Made by a program: the position numbers and the translations under genes
Notes under the pieces: generated by a model
Databases searched by the model: none
The model's input: only the letters and a program-made list of their open reading frames with translations
Told to the model about the DNA's origin: nothing
In this document: piece after piece, positions 26,219-35,365 of the stretch
How the letters are laid out: every line of letters begins with the position of its first letter
Numbering within the stretch: position 1 is the first letter of the stretch
Assembly (NCBI GenBank): GCA_027490095.1
Contig: JAIXYT010000051.1
Span: 101,794 to 165,793 of the forward strand
From: Sphingomonadales bacterium
GTDB taxonomy: Bacteria > Pseudomonadota > Alphaproteobacteria > Sphingomonadales > Sphingomonadaceae
Direction of reading: 5' to 3'
Length of the DNA stretch: 64,000 bases

Positions 26219-26223
26219 GTTCG

Positions 26224-27183
<960 letters not shown>

Positions 27184-27282
27184 GCGGCCTCCCCTACAAG
27201 GGCGGGCATTGAAGTTCCACCGTGCGGGGCCATATGACGGCACCGAGAGAGCGGGACCCTTGTCGGAAAGAGACCTGCAACA

Positions 27283-27504
27283 ATGTTGAATGTGTTGTCG
27301 CTGCTGATCGGCGTTGCCGCCGGTGTCGTTGCCCTGTTCGGAATCATCCCCTTCGTCGGCTGGGCCAACTGGTTCGTGCTGCCGATCGCAGGCCTTGGCC
27401 TGGTGCTGGGGCTGATCTCGTCGCGCAAGGAAGGCCAGATCCTGAACCTGGTGGTGATCGCGATCGCGCTGGTGCGCCTGAGCCTTGGCGGAGGGATAAT
27501 CTGA
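27283..27504 (+). CDS. Small two-helix membrane protein
   Basis: This 73-residue protein has two hydrophobic segments, about residues 2-20 (NVLSLLIGVAAGVVALFGII) and 29-46 (WFVLPIAGLGLVLGLIS), then a short SSRKEGQ loop and another hydrophobic stretch. A GGAAAG-type site lies upstream. It resembles small unannotated inner-membrane proteins common in sphingomonads. No function can be given. Confidence 0.6.
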   Translation: MLNVLSLLIGVAAGVVALFGIIPFVGWANWFVLPIAGLGLVLGLISSRKEGQILNLVVIAIALVRLSLGGGII

Positions 27505-27531
27505 TGTCCTCACGCGCGCGGCGCTCCGGAC

Positions 27532-27582
27532 GGGGCGCCGCATGAGCGGCGGCGCGCCGTCGCGCTTGCGGGCCTGCGGCCC
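27532..27582. repeat. 51-base intergenic repeat, copy 1
   Basis: This sequence, starting GGGGCGCCGCATGAGCGG and ending GGGCCTGCGGCCC, recurs without change at 27615-27665, 83 bases on. The end forms a short hairpin with a GCA (TGC) loop. It lies after the small membrane-protein gene and downstream of rlmE. A related element lies downstream of tesB (29984-30019). Confidence 0.85.
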
Positions 27583-27614
27583 GTCTCTTGCGCTCTCGGG
27601 CGTAGCCCTCCGCG

Positions 27615-27665
27615 GGGGCGCCGCATGAGCGGCGGCGCGCCGTCGCGCTTGCGGGCCTGCGGCCC
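27615..27665. repeat. 51-base intergenic repeat, copy 2
   Basis: This copy is identical to 27532-27582. The 32 bases between the copies, CGTCTCTTGCGCTCTCGGGC onward, are not repeated. It ends 11 bases before the rlmE stop, so on the rlmE strand it is the first thing after the gene and its GGGCC-GCA-GGCCC hairpin might act in transcript ending or stability. Confidence 0.85.
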
Positions 27666-27676
27666 GGGATCTGATT

Positions 27677-28387
27677 TTATCCGCCGGGGGTGAGGTCGTC
27701 GGTCTTGCGGCCGGTTGCGACGAGATAGGTCTCGCTCGATTCCTTGCGGCTGGACGGCGGCTTGGCGTGGCGGACGCTTTCAAAGCGACGCTTGAGTTCG
27801 GCGACCAGCGGGCCTTCGGCGCCGCCGCCGAGCACCTTGGCGACGAAGGCGCCGCCGGGCTTCAGAACCCTGACCGCGAAGTCGGCGGCGGCTTCGACCA
27901 GGGCCATGGTGCGTAGATGATCGGTCGGCGGGTGGCCCACGGTGTTCGCGGCCATGTCGGAGAGCACGAGATCGGGCTGGCCACCGAGCATCTCGATCAG
28001 CCGGTCGTCCATGCCTTCGGCCAGGAAATCGCCCTGGAGAAACACGAGACCGGCCATCGGCTCGACCTCCAGCAGGTCGATGCCGACAATGCTCGCCTTC
28101 GGGCGGCGTTTCAGGACCACCTGCGACCAGCTGCCCGGCGCAGCGCCGAGATCGACCACGCGATCGGCATTGGCGAGAAGGCCGAAGCGCTCGTCGAGCT
28201 CGATCAGCTTGAAGGCGGCGCGGGCGCGCCAGCCTTCGGCCTGCGCGCGCTTCACATAGGGGTCGTTCAGCTGGCGCTCGAGCCATCGGGCGGAGCTGAC
28301 CGACCGGCCGCGGCGGGATTTCAGGCGCGTGCGGCCGCCAAGCGACCGCCCGCCACCGCTGCGCGTGCCCGAGCCCCGGCTGCTCAT
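27677..28387 (-). CDS. rlmE: 23S rRNA 2'-O-methyltransferase RlmE
   Basis: This 236-residue FtsJ/RrmJ enzyme methylates the ribose of a uridine in 23S rRNA using SAM. A basic tail ([15 protein letters not shown]) precedes the domain. The K-D-K-E tetrad is visible: [21 protein letters not shown] and SSE. The SAM motif is [13 protein letters not shown]. The gene start overlaps the ppx stop by four bases (ATGA). The order ppx then rlmE on one transcript is a common alphaproteobacterial arrangement. Confidence 0.93.
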   Translation of the reverse strand: MSSRGSGTRSGGGRSLGGRTRLKSRRGRSVSSARWLERQLNDPYVKRAQAEGWRARAAFKLIELDERFGLLANADRVVDLGAAPGSWSQVVLKRRPKASIVGIDLLEVEPMAGLVFLQGDFLAEGMDDRLIEMLGGQPDLVLSDMAANTVGHPPTDHLRTMALVEAAADFAVRVLKPGGAFVAKVLGGGAEGPLVAELKRRFESVRHAKPPSSRKESSETYLVATGRKTDDLTPGG

Positions 28388-29541
28388 GGCGGCCCCATCC
28401 TTGCCGCATCTTCCCGCGCGATCATGGAGCGGAGGATGCCTTCGCGGATGCCGCGGTCGGCCACGCGGAGTTGAGGGGCGGCGCCGAGATCGATCAGCGC
28501 TTCGAGGATGGCGGCGCCGGCGACGACGAGGTCGGCCCGGTCGGTGCCGACGCCCGGAATGCGGGCACGTTCCTCGGGCGACTTGACCGCAAGGTCGTGG
28601 CTGAGGGCAACCAGTTCGGAGGTGAGGGCGAGCGAGCCGTCGATCAGGCGGCGATCATATTGCGGCAGGCCCATGTTCAGGCTGGCCAGCGTGGTCACCG
28701 TGCCGGAAGCGCCGAGCAGATGCACCTCGCCCTTCATCCGGGTCTTGAGCGGTGCGAGATGTTCGGCCACCCGGGCCTTCATGCGGGCATAGGCCTCGAG
28801 GCGGCGGACGGGGTTGCCTGCGTCGGCCGGCTCGGTTTCGCCGAGCGAGACGACCCCCCAGGGGACGCTGACCCAGGCCTCCATCCGAACGGACGGTTCG
28901 GCCGCGCGCGTGCCGTTGACCCGCTCGAGCAGCACGACTTCGGTCGAGCCCCCGCCGATGTCGAAGACGAGGGTGCGTCGGGCCTTGCGGTCGATGAGGG
29001 TCTGGCAGCCGAGCACCGCCAGGCGGGCTTCCTCGGCCGGCGTGATGACATCGAGCGCAAGGCCTGTTTCGGCATAGACGCGGCGGACGAAATCCGGGCC
29101 GTTTTCCGCCCGGCGGCAGGCCTCGGTCGCGACGCTGCGGACCTGGGTGACACCGCGGCGGGCAAGCTTGTCGGCGCAGGCCGAGAGCGCTGCGATTGCC
29201 CGGTCCATGGCCGGTTCGGACAGCCGGCCTGACTGGAGGAGTCCCTCGCCCAGGCGGACGATCCGCGAATAGGCGTCGATCACCTGGAAACTGCTGTCGC
29301 CGGGCGGGCCGTTCACGCGGCGGGCGATCAGCAGGCGGCAGTTGTTGGTGCCCAGATCGAGCGCCGCAAACGGGCCACGCGGCGCCTGCAGGCGGCTGTC
29401 CCTCGGCCGGGGCTCGGGATCGCGCGGGGGCCGGACTGTGGAAGCCGGCCCGGTTGGCACAGGGTCGGGGGCCATGTCGGGGCGCCTCCCCCGAGTCCCG
29501 CCGCCGGCGCTGCTGGCGCCGCCAGCTCGCGTGTAAGCCAT
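28384..29541 (-). CDS. Ppx/GppA family phosphatase
   Basis: This 385-residue protein has about 60 low-complexity, Pro- and Arg-rich N-terminal residues, then the actin-like ASKHA phosphatase fold. The phosphate 1 motif is [14 protein letters not shown] (near residue 62), the central motif is [11 protein letters not shown] (near residue 195), and [12 protein letters not shown] is the later adenosine or phosphate motif. The family cleaves polyphosphate or converts pppGpp to ppGpp. The short form without the C-terminal HD domain favours exopolyphosphatase or guanosine pentaphosphatase activity, undecided here. It is cotranscribed with rlmE. Confidence 0.88.
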   Translation of the reverse strand: MAYTRAGGASSAGGGTRGRRPDMAPDPVPTGPASTVRPPRDPEPRPRDSRLQAPRGPFAALDLGTNNCRLLIARRVNGPPGDSSFQVIDAYSRIVRLGEGLLQSGRLSEPAMDRAIAALSACADKLARRGVTQVRSVATEACRRAENGPDFVRRVYAETGLALDVITPAEEARLAVLGCQTLIDRKARRTLVFDIGGGSTEVVLLERVNGTRAAEPSVRMEAWVSVPWGVVSLGETEPADAGNPVRRLEAYARMKARVAEHLAPLKTRMKGEVHLLGASGTVTTLASLNMGLPQYDRRLIDGSLALTSELVALSHDLAVKSPEERARIPGVGTDRADLVVAGAAILEALIDLGAAPQLRVADRGIREGILRSMIAREDAARMGPP

Positions 29542-29720
29542 CGTCTCGTCGTCCTGTCTCCGCCTGAAGCAGCAGCCCGCTCAGGCACTTGCACACAGGC
29601 TAGCAGGCGTGTCGGAATTCACAAGGGGGCCCGGATCGGCCCGGCCGGGGGGGCCATTGCATCGGCGGGCGCGCATGGCTATAGGCCCGGCTTCCCAAGG
29701 CCTGGGCCCCTGGACAAGAC

Positions 29721-29796
29721 GGGGACGTAGCTCAGATGGGAGAGCGCAGCAATCGCACTGCTGAGGTCAGGGGTTCGATCCCCCTCGTCTCCACCA
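29721..29796 (+). tRNA. tRNA-Ala (anticodon CGC)
   Basis: A complete 76-base cloverleaf. The acceptor GGGGACG pairs with CGTCTCC and keeps the G3-U70 pair that identifies alanine tRNAs. The anticodon arm CAGCA-ATCGCAC-TGCTG gives anticodon CGC. The T arm is AGGGG-TTCGATC-CCCCT, and the end is ACCA. Confidence 0.95.
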
Positions 29797-29810
29797 GGCC
29801 TGAAGGCGGC

Positions 29811-29840
29811 TGTGGCTATCGCCAAAGGCGATAGCCCACA
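29811..29840 (+). repeat. Perfect hairpin after tRNA-Ala
   Basis: GGCTATCGCC and GGCGATAGCC pair around an AAA loop, with TGTG/CACA extending the stem past one bulge. No T-run follows, so it may be a processing or stabilising stem in the tRNA precursor rather than a terminator. Confidence 0.5.
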
Positions 29841-29898
29841 GACTCGCCGCAAGGCCGGCCGGCGTGCAGTCGGCACGGCCGACCGACACGTCCGACGA

Positions 29899-29925
29899 CG
29901 CGGCTTCGCTGCGGTTTTTGTTTTT
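29899..29925 (+). terminator. Candidate intrinsic terminator of the tRNA-Ala transcript
   Basis: CGCGGC and GCTGCG form a six-pair stem (one G-U) around TTC, followed by GTTTTTGTTTTT. It lies about 100 bases after the tRNA. The short stem makes it a moderate candidate. Confidence 0.5.
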
Positions 29926-29983
29926 GCCCCTCAGACGCCAGGCGGCGGGCGTCCGCCCGCCTTGGCTTCCTTCGCTTCGCTCC

Positions 29984-30019
29984 GGGCGCGCGGTCGCGCT
30001 TGCGGCGGCTGCGCCGCCG
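29984..30019. repeat. GCA-loop hairpin element downstream of tesB
   Basis: On the minus strand GGCGGC-GCA-GCCGCC is followed by GCAAGCGCGACCGCGCGCC. The same layout, a GC stem with GCA loop and then GCAAGCGCGACGGCGCGCC, occurs twice after rlmE (27532-27665). The shared tail and loop suggest one family of 3'-end elements. Confidence 0.55.
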
Positions 30020-30026
30020 AGGGCTC

Positions 30027-30935
30027 TCAGCTCGCCCGCCTCGGCCTCAGCAGCGCTTCCTGCGCCGTGCTTGCCACCAGCCGCCCGTCGGCTGCGTAGA
30101 TCAGCGCGCGCGACAGGCCCCGGCCGGCCTGGGCCGACGGGCTTTCGCAGGCGAACAGAAGCCACTCCTCCACCCGTGCCGGACGGTGGAACCACATGGC
30201 ATGGTCAAGGCTCGCCATGAAGAGGTCGGGGCTGGGCATGGGCAGCGTGTGCGGCAGGGCGGCCGTGCCAGCCAGCCAATAGTCCGACAGATAGGCGAGA
30301 AGCGCCGCCTGCTCGGCCGGGCCGGCGCCCTCTCCGCTGGGAAGGCGCATCCAGATCGCGCGTTCGGGCGCGGCGCCCTCGCGGCGAAGGAAGCTTTCGG
30401 GATCGACCGGCTTGACCTCGATCGGTCGGGCGCTGCTCCACCGCGATCGCACCCAGTCGGGCAGGTGGTCTGCCATGGAAACGGCAAGCTCCTGCAGGGA
30501 CTGCAGCGATCGGGGGCCCGGGACGCCGGCCGGAAGAGGCGACTGGTGATCGAACCCCTCTTCGCGGGCATGGAAGCCGCATTCCATGTGGAAGATCGGC
30601 TCGCCCCCCTGAATTGCGATCACCCGCCGGGTCGAAAAGCGCCCACCATCGCGGGTGCGGTCCACCTGATAGATGACAGGCAGATGGGCGCGCCCGGCCC
30701 GCAGGAAATAGCCGTGGAGCGAGTGCACACCCCGTTCGGCGCCCGGCGCAGCGCCGGCATCCTCGACCGTTTCGACGGCGGCCGTGAGCGCCTGCGACAG
30801 CACCTGCCCGCCGAACAGGGCATCGTTCGCGTTGGTCTGGTTGAGCCGGTTGCGGAACAGATCCCGGTCCAGCCGTTCCAGCATCAGCAAGGCGCGGGCG
30901 TCCAGGCCATCCCAGCTCTCGATCGGGCTCGTCAC
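30027..30935 (-). CDS. tesB: Acyl-CoA thioesterase II
   Basis: This 302-residue double hot-dog thioesterase hydrolyses acyl-CoA to free acid and CoA. Motifs include ALFGGQVLSQAL (near residue 40), HSLHGYFLRAG, then GRFSTRRVIAIQGG. The C-terminal half has SLDHAMWFHRP and RGLSRALIYAADGRLVAS with catalytic Asp, Ser/Thr and Gln positions of the family. It starts with GTG at 30935 behind GAGGAG; the upstream in-frame ATG would add low-complexity residues. It is divergent from a TetR regulator, which may control it. Confidence 0.9.
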   Translation of the reverse strand: MTSPIESWDGLDARALLMLERLDRDLFRNRLNQTNANDALFGGQVLSQALTAAVETVEDAGAAPGAERGVHSLHGYFLRAGRAHLPVIYQVDRTRDGGRFSTRRVIAIQGGEPIFHMECGFHAREEGFDHQSPLPAGVPGPRSLQSLQELAVSMADHLPDWVRSRWSSARPIEVKPVDPESFLRREGAAPERAIWMRLPSGEGAGPAEQAALLAYLSDYWLAGTAALPHTLPMPSPDLFMASLDHAMWFHRPARVEEWLLFACESPSAQAGRGLSRALIYAADGRLVASTAQEALLRPRRAS

Positions 30936-31039
30936 GTCTGCAGGTCTCCTCTTGTCCGCGACATCCCGGCAACGGATGCGACAACCTGTGCCTTTTCGCG
31001 GAGCGACAGGCGCCGCTGCCATGGCTATCCAAAGGGCAT

Positions 31040-31672
31040 ATGGCAACTTTTCCTGACGGTCCGTCCCGTGCCAAGCCCGGGTCGCGCGGGGCGCGAACCC
31101 GAGCCCGGCTGATGGATGCGGCGAGGGACATGCTGAAATCGGCATCACCGATCGAACTGACGGCAATCGCCGTCAGCCGCGCCGCCGGGATCGCGCCACC
31201 CAGCTTCTATGTCTATTTTGCGGACACGCGCGATCTGCTGCTTGCGCTGGCAACCGAGGCTTCGGAAGCCATGAAGGCGATGCAGAGGCACTTCGAGCCG
31301 CCGCATCTGCCCACGGCCGATCCGGTCGGCTGGGCGGGCGCGTTCGTCGCGGAGTTCGTTGCCACCTGGGATGCCCATTGCGAGGCGCTCGCCTACCGAA
31401 ACCTGGAAGCCGACCGGGGCGACAGGGACTTCGACGAACTGCGGGTCGACTCGTCGCTTCCGGTGCTCAACGGCCTGACTGACCTGATGCTGGCGCAAAG
31501 GGCGCCCGGCACCCCGCGGGTCAACGTGTTTTCGGAGGCCGTGATCTTCTATGCCGTGCTGGAGCGGCTTGCCACGATCGAGCGGACCACGCAGGCGATC
31601 CGGCTGCAGCCGAAGCACTACAAGGCGGCGCTTGCTCGGATGATCGGGGATGCGGTGGGACGGCGCACATGA
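31040..31672 (+). CDS. TetR/AcrR-family regulator
   Basis: This 210-residue repressor-type protein has an N-terminal helix-turn-helix (RARLMDAARDMLKSASPIEL then AVSRAAGIAPPSFYVYFADT) in the first 65 residues and a helical ligand domain after it (LLALATEASEAMKAMQRHFE onward). It is divergent from tesB with about 100 bases between, and its stop overlaps the Nudix start by four bases. The likely target is the tesB/tetR gap or the tetR-nudix operon. The ligand is unknown; an acyl-CoA is a guess from tesB. Confidence 0.85.
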   Translation: MATFPDGPSRAKPGSRGARTRARLMDAARDMLKSASPIELTAIAVSRAAGIAPPSFYVYFADTRDLLLALATEASEAMKAMQRHFEPPHLPTADPVGWAGAFVAEFVATWDAHCEALAYRNLEADRGDRDFDELRVDSSLPVLNGLTDLMLAQRAPGTPRVNVFSEAVIFYAVLERLATIERTTQAIRLQPKHYKAALARMIGDAVGRRT

Positions 31673-32427
31673 ACAGGCCGGACCCTTCCGGCGCGACGGC
31701 CGCAGCGACGGTGATCATCGCCCGCGATTCGGCCTGCGGGCTTGAGGTGCTGGCGATCGAGCGGGCGAAGGGCATGGGCTTTGCCGGCGGCGCGATCGCC
31801 TTCCCGGGTGGCAAGGTCGATGCGACCGACAGCCCCGAAGGGCCGGCCTTCGCCGGCTTCGAGGGCCTGGACCCGATGGACGCGACGGGGCGCGTGGCAG
31901 CCGCGCGCGAGGCGTTCGAGGAATGCGGCATCCTCCTGTCGGCCGGGCCGCCGGTCGATCCTGCGCTCAGGGCCATTCTCCGCCCGGAATCCGACACCCA
32001 TGCGATCGGCTTTGCAGAGCTGCTGATCCGGATCGGCCATGTCCTGCACGCCGGTGCGCTGAGGCCCTTTGCGCGGTGGCTGCCGCCCCACGGGCTGCAC
32101 AAGCGGTTCGACACGCTGTTCTTCGTGGCGGCGCTGCCCGACGGCGAGGTGATGCTGGCCGACGGGCATGAAGCCGTGAAGGCGCATTGGGCCCGCCCGG
32201 CCGACCTGCTGGCAGACGCCGATGCCGGACGCAGCAGCCTGCTGTTCCCAACGCGGTGCAACATTGCCCGTCTGGCGCAGTTCGAAACGGCGGCGGACCT
32301 GTTTGCCGACCCGACGCTGCCGCCCTTCGTGCAGCCCGACATCTCGGCGGATGGCTGGCTGACCATTCCGGACGGGATCGGCTACCCTTACACGCGCGAG
32401 CGACTGGAGAACATGCGTCGCACCTGA
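31669..32427 (+). CDS. Nudix hydrolase (NUDT19-like)
   Basis: This 252-residue protein has a variant Nudix box: AFPGGKVDATD, an insertion of about 30 residues, then AAAREAFEECGILL, which keeps the metal-binding RExxEE part. The insertion and the C-terminal block (RWLPPHGLHKRFDTLFFVAA, later LLFPTRCN) are typical of the NUDT19/RP2-like group that cleaves CoA or related diphosphates. It is cotranslated with the TetR regulator (ATGA overlap). With tesB nearby, a role in CoA or acyl-CoA metabolism is plausible. Confidence 0.82.
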   Translation: MNRPDPSGATAAATVIIARDSACGLEVLAIERAKGMGFAGGAIAFPGGKVDATDSPEGPAFAGFEGLDPMDATGRVAAAREAFEECGILLSAGPPVDPALRAILRPESDTHAIGFAELLIRIGHVLHAGALRPFARWLPPHGLHKRFDTLFFVAALPDGEVMLADGHEAVKAHWARPADLLADADAGRSSLLFPTRCNIARLAQFETAADLFADPTLPPFVQPDISADGWLTIPDGIGYPYTRERLENMRRT

Positions 32428-32433
32428 CCCGGG

Positions 32434-32464
32434 GGGCGGGTCTGCCGGCCCGGCAGACCCGCCC
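32434..32464. terminator. Strong hairpin between convergent Nudix and PEP-CTERM genes
   Basis: GGGCGGGTCTGCCG and CGGCAGACCCGCCC pair perfectly over 14 bases around a GCC loop. It lies seven bases after the Nudix stop and 15 before the PEP-CTERM stop. No T-run follows on either strand, so it may end transcription poorly by itself but could separate both transcripts. Confidence 0.5.
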
Positions 32465-32478
32465 AAGACGGCGCGTGC

Positions 32479-33090
32479 TCAGCTGCTGTGCACGGCCATC
32501 CGCCTCCGGCGGGCCGACACCCCGACCAGCCCGAAGCCGGCAATCAGGAGGGCCCAGGTCGCAGGCTCGGGGATTACGTCGCCCCGGACATTCAGGAACA
32601 CGAACTCGATGTCCTCGTAATCGAGGTCGCCCCCGCCGGGCAGGTCCTCGAAGCCGACATAGGCGTATGTTCCCGGCACGAAGGTTGCCAGCCCGCGGGT
32701 GTCGCCGCCGCCATAGGCTTCCGAATAGACGTGGTTGAGCCCGCCGGGGTTCAGCGATGGATCCGAGAAGTAGGTGTTGCCGTCGCTGACGCGGATATAG
32801 AACAGCAGTTCAGTTCCGGCGGCGACGAAGCCGTAGTTGAAGCTGGCCCCGAGCGGAAGTGAATCGGTGAGGCCGATCCCGAGATCAACGCCACCGGCGA
32901 TGACGCCGAGCCGCAGGCGAAGGCTGCCGCCGTCGCCAACGAAGAAGGCGGTGAGGTCGCCGTCGCTGAGCTTGGTGAAATTGTAGGTGACGGGGTTCTG
33001 CACCCCCGGGTTCGTGTAGATGGGAATCGCCGCGTGGGCGGCTGGTGCCATCAGGGCAAGTGTCAATGCCGTTGCCATCTTCTTGCGCAT
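32479..33090 (-). CDS. PEP-CTERM protein with DUF4114-like domain
   Basis: This 203-residue exported protein has a signal peptide (MRKKMATALTLALMAPAAHA) and a beta-rich middle ending in GFEDLPGGGDLDYEDIEFVF, which resembles the calcium-binding DUF4114 end motif. Its PEP-CTERM tail is VIPEPATWALLIAGFGLVGV followed by ARRRR. An exosortase would cleave at PEP and anchor or release it at the surface. No exosortase gene is in this window. The start at 33090 is chosen over an upstream ATG at 33228 because it opens the signal peptide and lies 37 bases from a sigma-54 promoter. It is monocistronic. Confidence 0.88.
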   Translation of the reverse strand: MRKKMATALTLALMAPAAHAAIPIYTNPGVQNPVTYNFTKLSDGDLTAFFVGDGGSLRLRLGVIAGGVDLGIGLTDSLPLGASFNYGFVAAGTELLFYIRVSDGNTYFSDPSLNPGGLNHVYSEAYGGGDTRGLATFVPGTYAYVGFEDLPGGGDLDYEDIEFVFLNVRGDVIPEPATWALLIAGFGLVGVSARRRRMAVHSS

Positions 33091-33126
33091 GAAATCGACC
33101 TTTCGTTTTCGACCCACCCTTGCAGC

Positions 33127-33142
33127 AGCAAGTTGCGGGCCA
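33127..33142 (-). promoter_or_regulatory. Sigma-54 promoter of the PEP-CTERM gene
   Basis: On the minus strand TGGCCCG-CAAC-TTGCT matches the -24/-12 pattern TGGCACG-N4-TTGCW with one mismatch. The -12 GC lies about 37 bases before the start codon at 33090, which places the transcript start about 25 bases upstream of it. Confidence 0.7.
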
Positions 33143-33170
33143 ACCGGAGCCGAAGGCAGAATGCTGCATT

Positions 33171-33185
33171 GCAACAGGCTGTTGC
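33171..33185. promoter_or_regulatory. Dyad upstream of the sigma-54 promoter
   Basis: GCAACAG-G-CTGTTGC is a perfect 7-base dyad around one G, about 30 bases upstream of the -24 element of the PEP-CTERM gene. It is a candidate activator site (an enhancer-binding protein is needed with sigma-54). It is closer to the promoter than most such sites. Confidence 0.5.
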
Positions 33186-33313
33186 GAATTCGGCATGGAA
33201 ACTGCTGGAAATTCAATCTGTAAGACATTCCGACACAGCAGCGGAAGCGGCACTGGCATGGTCAGGAAATCGGCCCCTGTTCTGGCTGGGGGCGTGTCGG
33301 GAAAACGAGGCCG

Positions 33314-34861
33314 CTAGGGGCGCAGGCCCCGTCCTTTCCGCCCGGGCCTGAGGGCTCGCTGGGCGGTTGCCGCAAAGGCGCAAAGTTCGGCGCGGGTCTC
33401 CTCGGGCGCGATGATCGCCTCCACCCCGAAGCGTTCGGCCGTGCGAAAGGGGCTCCGCACGCGTTCCAGCCGGGCCTTGATGTCGGCAAGGTGCGCGACC
33501 GGGTCGCCGGCTGTCTCCAGCTCGCTGCGGTAGGCGGCCTCGAGACCGCCCGAGATGGGAAGGCTGCCCCAGTCGCCGCTGGGCCAGGCCATGCGCCAGC
33601 GGAAGCGGTCTGCCGGGGCGTGGGCGGAGCCGGCCATGCCATAGGCCTTGCGCAGGATGACCGAGGCCCAGGGGACGCTGGCCTGGTAGATGGCCGTGAG
33701 CGCGCGGCTGCCCCAGCGGATGGTCGCCTCGTCCTCGGCGCGGCGGCCGATGAGGAAGCCGGGGTTGTCGACCAGGTGGACAACCGGCAGGTGGAAGGTG
33801 TCGGCGAGGTCGACCATGCGTTCGACCTTGCGGGCGGTGGCGGCGGTCCAGAGGCCGCCGAGCGCCTCGGGGTTGGAGGCGATGATTGCCACTGCGTAGC
33901 CATCGAGGCGGGCAAGGCCGGTGACGACGCCGAGGCCCCATTCGCGGCCGATCTCGAACCAGGAGCTCTTGTCGACGATCGCCTCGACGATCGGGCGGAT
34001 GGGGTATAGGCGGCGGCTGTCGCGCGGGACTGCAGCGTTGAGCCAGGCTTCCTTGCGGTCTGCGCGGTCGCGGGTTTTCAGGCGGGCCGGGAGTTCGTCG
34101 GCGCTGGACGGCAGGTAGGAGAGGAAGCGGCGGAGGCGGTCGAAGGCTTCGGCCTCGGTCGCGACGCGGTCGTCGACTGCGCCGTTCTTCGCATGGATGT
34201 GGGCGCCGCCGAGCTCTTCCTTGGTGCGCACCTCGCCGGCGGCGGCGACGACCGGCGGGCCGGCGACGAACATCTGCGACAGGCCTTCGACGAGCAGGCT
34301 GTAGTGGGCCATGACCATTCGGCCGGCGCCGAGGCCGGCGACGGGGCCGAGGCCCAGCGCGACCACGGGCACCTCGGCGAGGTTGGCGACCATCGCCTCC
34401 CAGCCGGGGATTTCGGGGACATAGGTGTGGCCCATGGTCTCGAGGCTCTTCACCGAGCCGCCGCCGCCGGTGCCTTCGATCATGCGAAGGAGGGGCATTC
34501 GGTAGGTGGTTGCGAGGCGCTCGGCCTCGAGCAGCTTGCGGTGGAGCGCCGCGTCGGCTGCGCCGCCGCGGACGGTGAAATCGTCGGCGGTGACGACGAC
34601 CGGGCGGCCGTCGACCTCGGCCCGGCCGAACAGGAAGTTGGCGGGGAGGAAGCTGACGAGTTCGCCGTCCTCGGCATAGCCTGCGAAGCCGGACAGCTCG
34701 CCGATCTCGCGGAAGCTGCCGTCGTCGACAACGGCCGCGATCCGCGCGCGGGCATCCAGCCGTCCGGCGGCCTTCTGGCGGGCGAGCTTTTCGGGCCCGC
34801 CCATCCGGCGCGCGAGCGCCTGGCGGCGGCGCAGTTCCTCGATTTCGGCTTCCCATCCCAT
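33314..34861 (-). CDS. Acyl-CoA carboxylase, carboxyltransferase (beta) subunit
   Basis: This 515-residue protein has two crotonase-like carboxyltransferase halves. The N-terminal half has RKLLEAERLATTYRMPLLRM and GAGRMVMAHYSLLV. The C-terminal half has RPIVEAIVDKSSWFEIGREW (family hallmark) and VVHLVDNPGFLIGRRAEDEA. It transfers carboxyl from biotin to an acyl-CoA such as propionyl- or methylcrotonyl-CoA. No biotin carboxylase subunit is beside it, so it needs a partner encoded elsewhere or is a divergent member. The start at 34861 (MGWEAEIEELRRR) is chosen; longer in-frame sequence upstream is not protein-like. It has no close operon partner. Confidence 0.87.
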   Translation of the reverse strand: MGWEAEIEELRRRQALARRMGGPEKLARQKAAGRLDARARIAAVVDDGSFREIGELSGFAGYAEDGELVSFLPANFLFGRAEVDGRPVVVTADDFTVRGGAADAALHRKLLEAERLATTYRMPLLRMIEGTGGGGSVKSLETMGHTYVPEIPGWEAMVANLAEVPVVALGLGPVAGLGAGRMVMAHYSLLVEGLSQMFVAGPPVVAAAGEVRTKEELGGAHIHAKNGAVDDRVATEAEAFDRLRRFLSYLPSSADELPARLKTRDRADRKEAWLNAAVPRDSRRLYPIRPIVEAIVDKSSWFEIGREWGLGVVTGLARLDGYAVAIIASNPEALGGLWTAATARKVERMVDLADTFHLPVVHLVDNPGFLIGRRAEDEATIRWGSRALTAIYQASVPWASVILRKAYGMAGSAHAPADRFRWRMAWPSGDWGSLPISGGLEAAYRSELETAGDPVAHLADIKARLERVRSPFRTAERFGVEAIIAPEETRAELCAFAATAQRALRPGRKGRGLRP

Positions 34862-34917
34862 GGGGGCAGCATAGCGGGCAGGAATGTCGTGCAAACCCCC
34901 GGCTTGCAGGAGTGTTT

Positions 34918-35301
34918 TCAGCAGTCGCCGGTGCGGCGCCATTCGCTGCGGTTGGCGAAGGGGTGGCCGTTCTCGAGGCCCTGCGCGTCGACCACATAGA
35001 GGCCGTGCGCGTCGCGGCGAAGCTGGGTGCGGCCCGAGCGGCCGGCCGCGCAGCGGTAGGTCACCGTGGCGGCATCGGCGCTGTCGGCGATCACGCTGAA
35101 GCTGCACTCCTGCGCCGGGCGGCCGCCTGTCAGCAGGTCGGACGGATCGGCAAGGCACTGGCTGACGCTGCTGGCGCCCCCGAGCGCCTTCACGGCCCAG
35201 GCGCCGGGCCGGAACCCCTTGAGGGCCGCGAGCGACGGGGGGGCCGCCGCCACCGCGGCGGTTGCCATCAGCAGGGCTGCGAGGGGGAATTGGAAACGCA
35301 T
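34918..35301 (-). CDS. DUF3617-like secreted protein
   Basis: This 127-residue protein has a signal peptide (MRFQFPLAALLMATAAVAAA). The mature part has WAVKALGGASSVSQCLADPS, then CSFSVIADSADAATVTYRC, and ends near a C-terminal ANRSEWRRTGDC, matching DUF3617 with conserved cysteines that may pair. An upstream in-frame ATG at 35313 adds four residues. The function is unknown. It lies between the carboxylase subunit and hslO on the minus strand, 64 bases after hslO, and may be cotranscribed. Confidence 0.75.
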   Translation of the reverse strand: MRFQFPLAALLMATAAVAAAPPSLAALKGFRPGAWAVKALGGASSVSQCLADPSDLLTGGRPAQECSFSVIADSADAATVTYRCAAGRSGRTQLRRDAHGLYVVDAQGLENGHPFANRSEWRRTGDC

Positions 35302-35365
35302 ATGGCTGACCATAGCCGCAGAGTTGGACAAATGCATGGCCGCAGCCGGCCAAGGTCGGTGCTGG

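Noticed and set aside
29984-30019. GCA-loop element as a terminator of tesB
   Set aside because: No T-run follows the stem, so I list it only as a repeat.
33213-34997. A 594-codon minus-strand frame overlapping the acyl-CoA carboxylase gene
   Set aside because: It is in another frame of the carboxylase gene, Arg/Pro-rich, and lacks a motif. The carboxylase frame has clear domain motifs.
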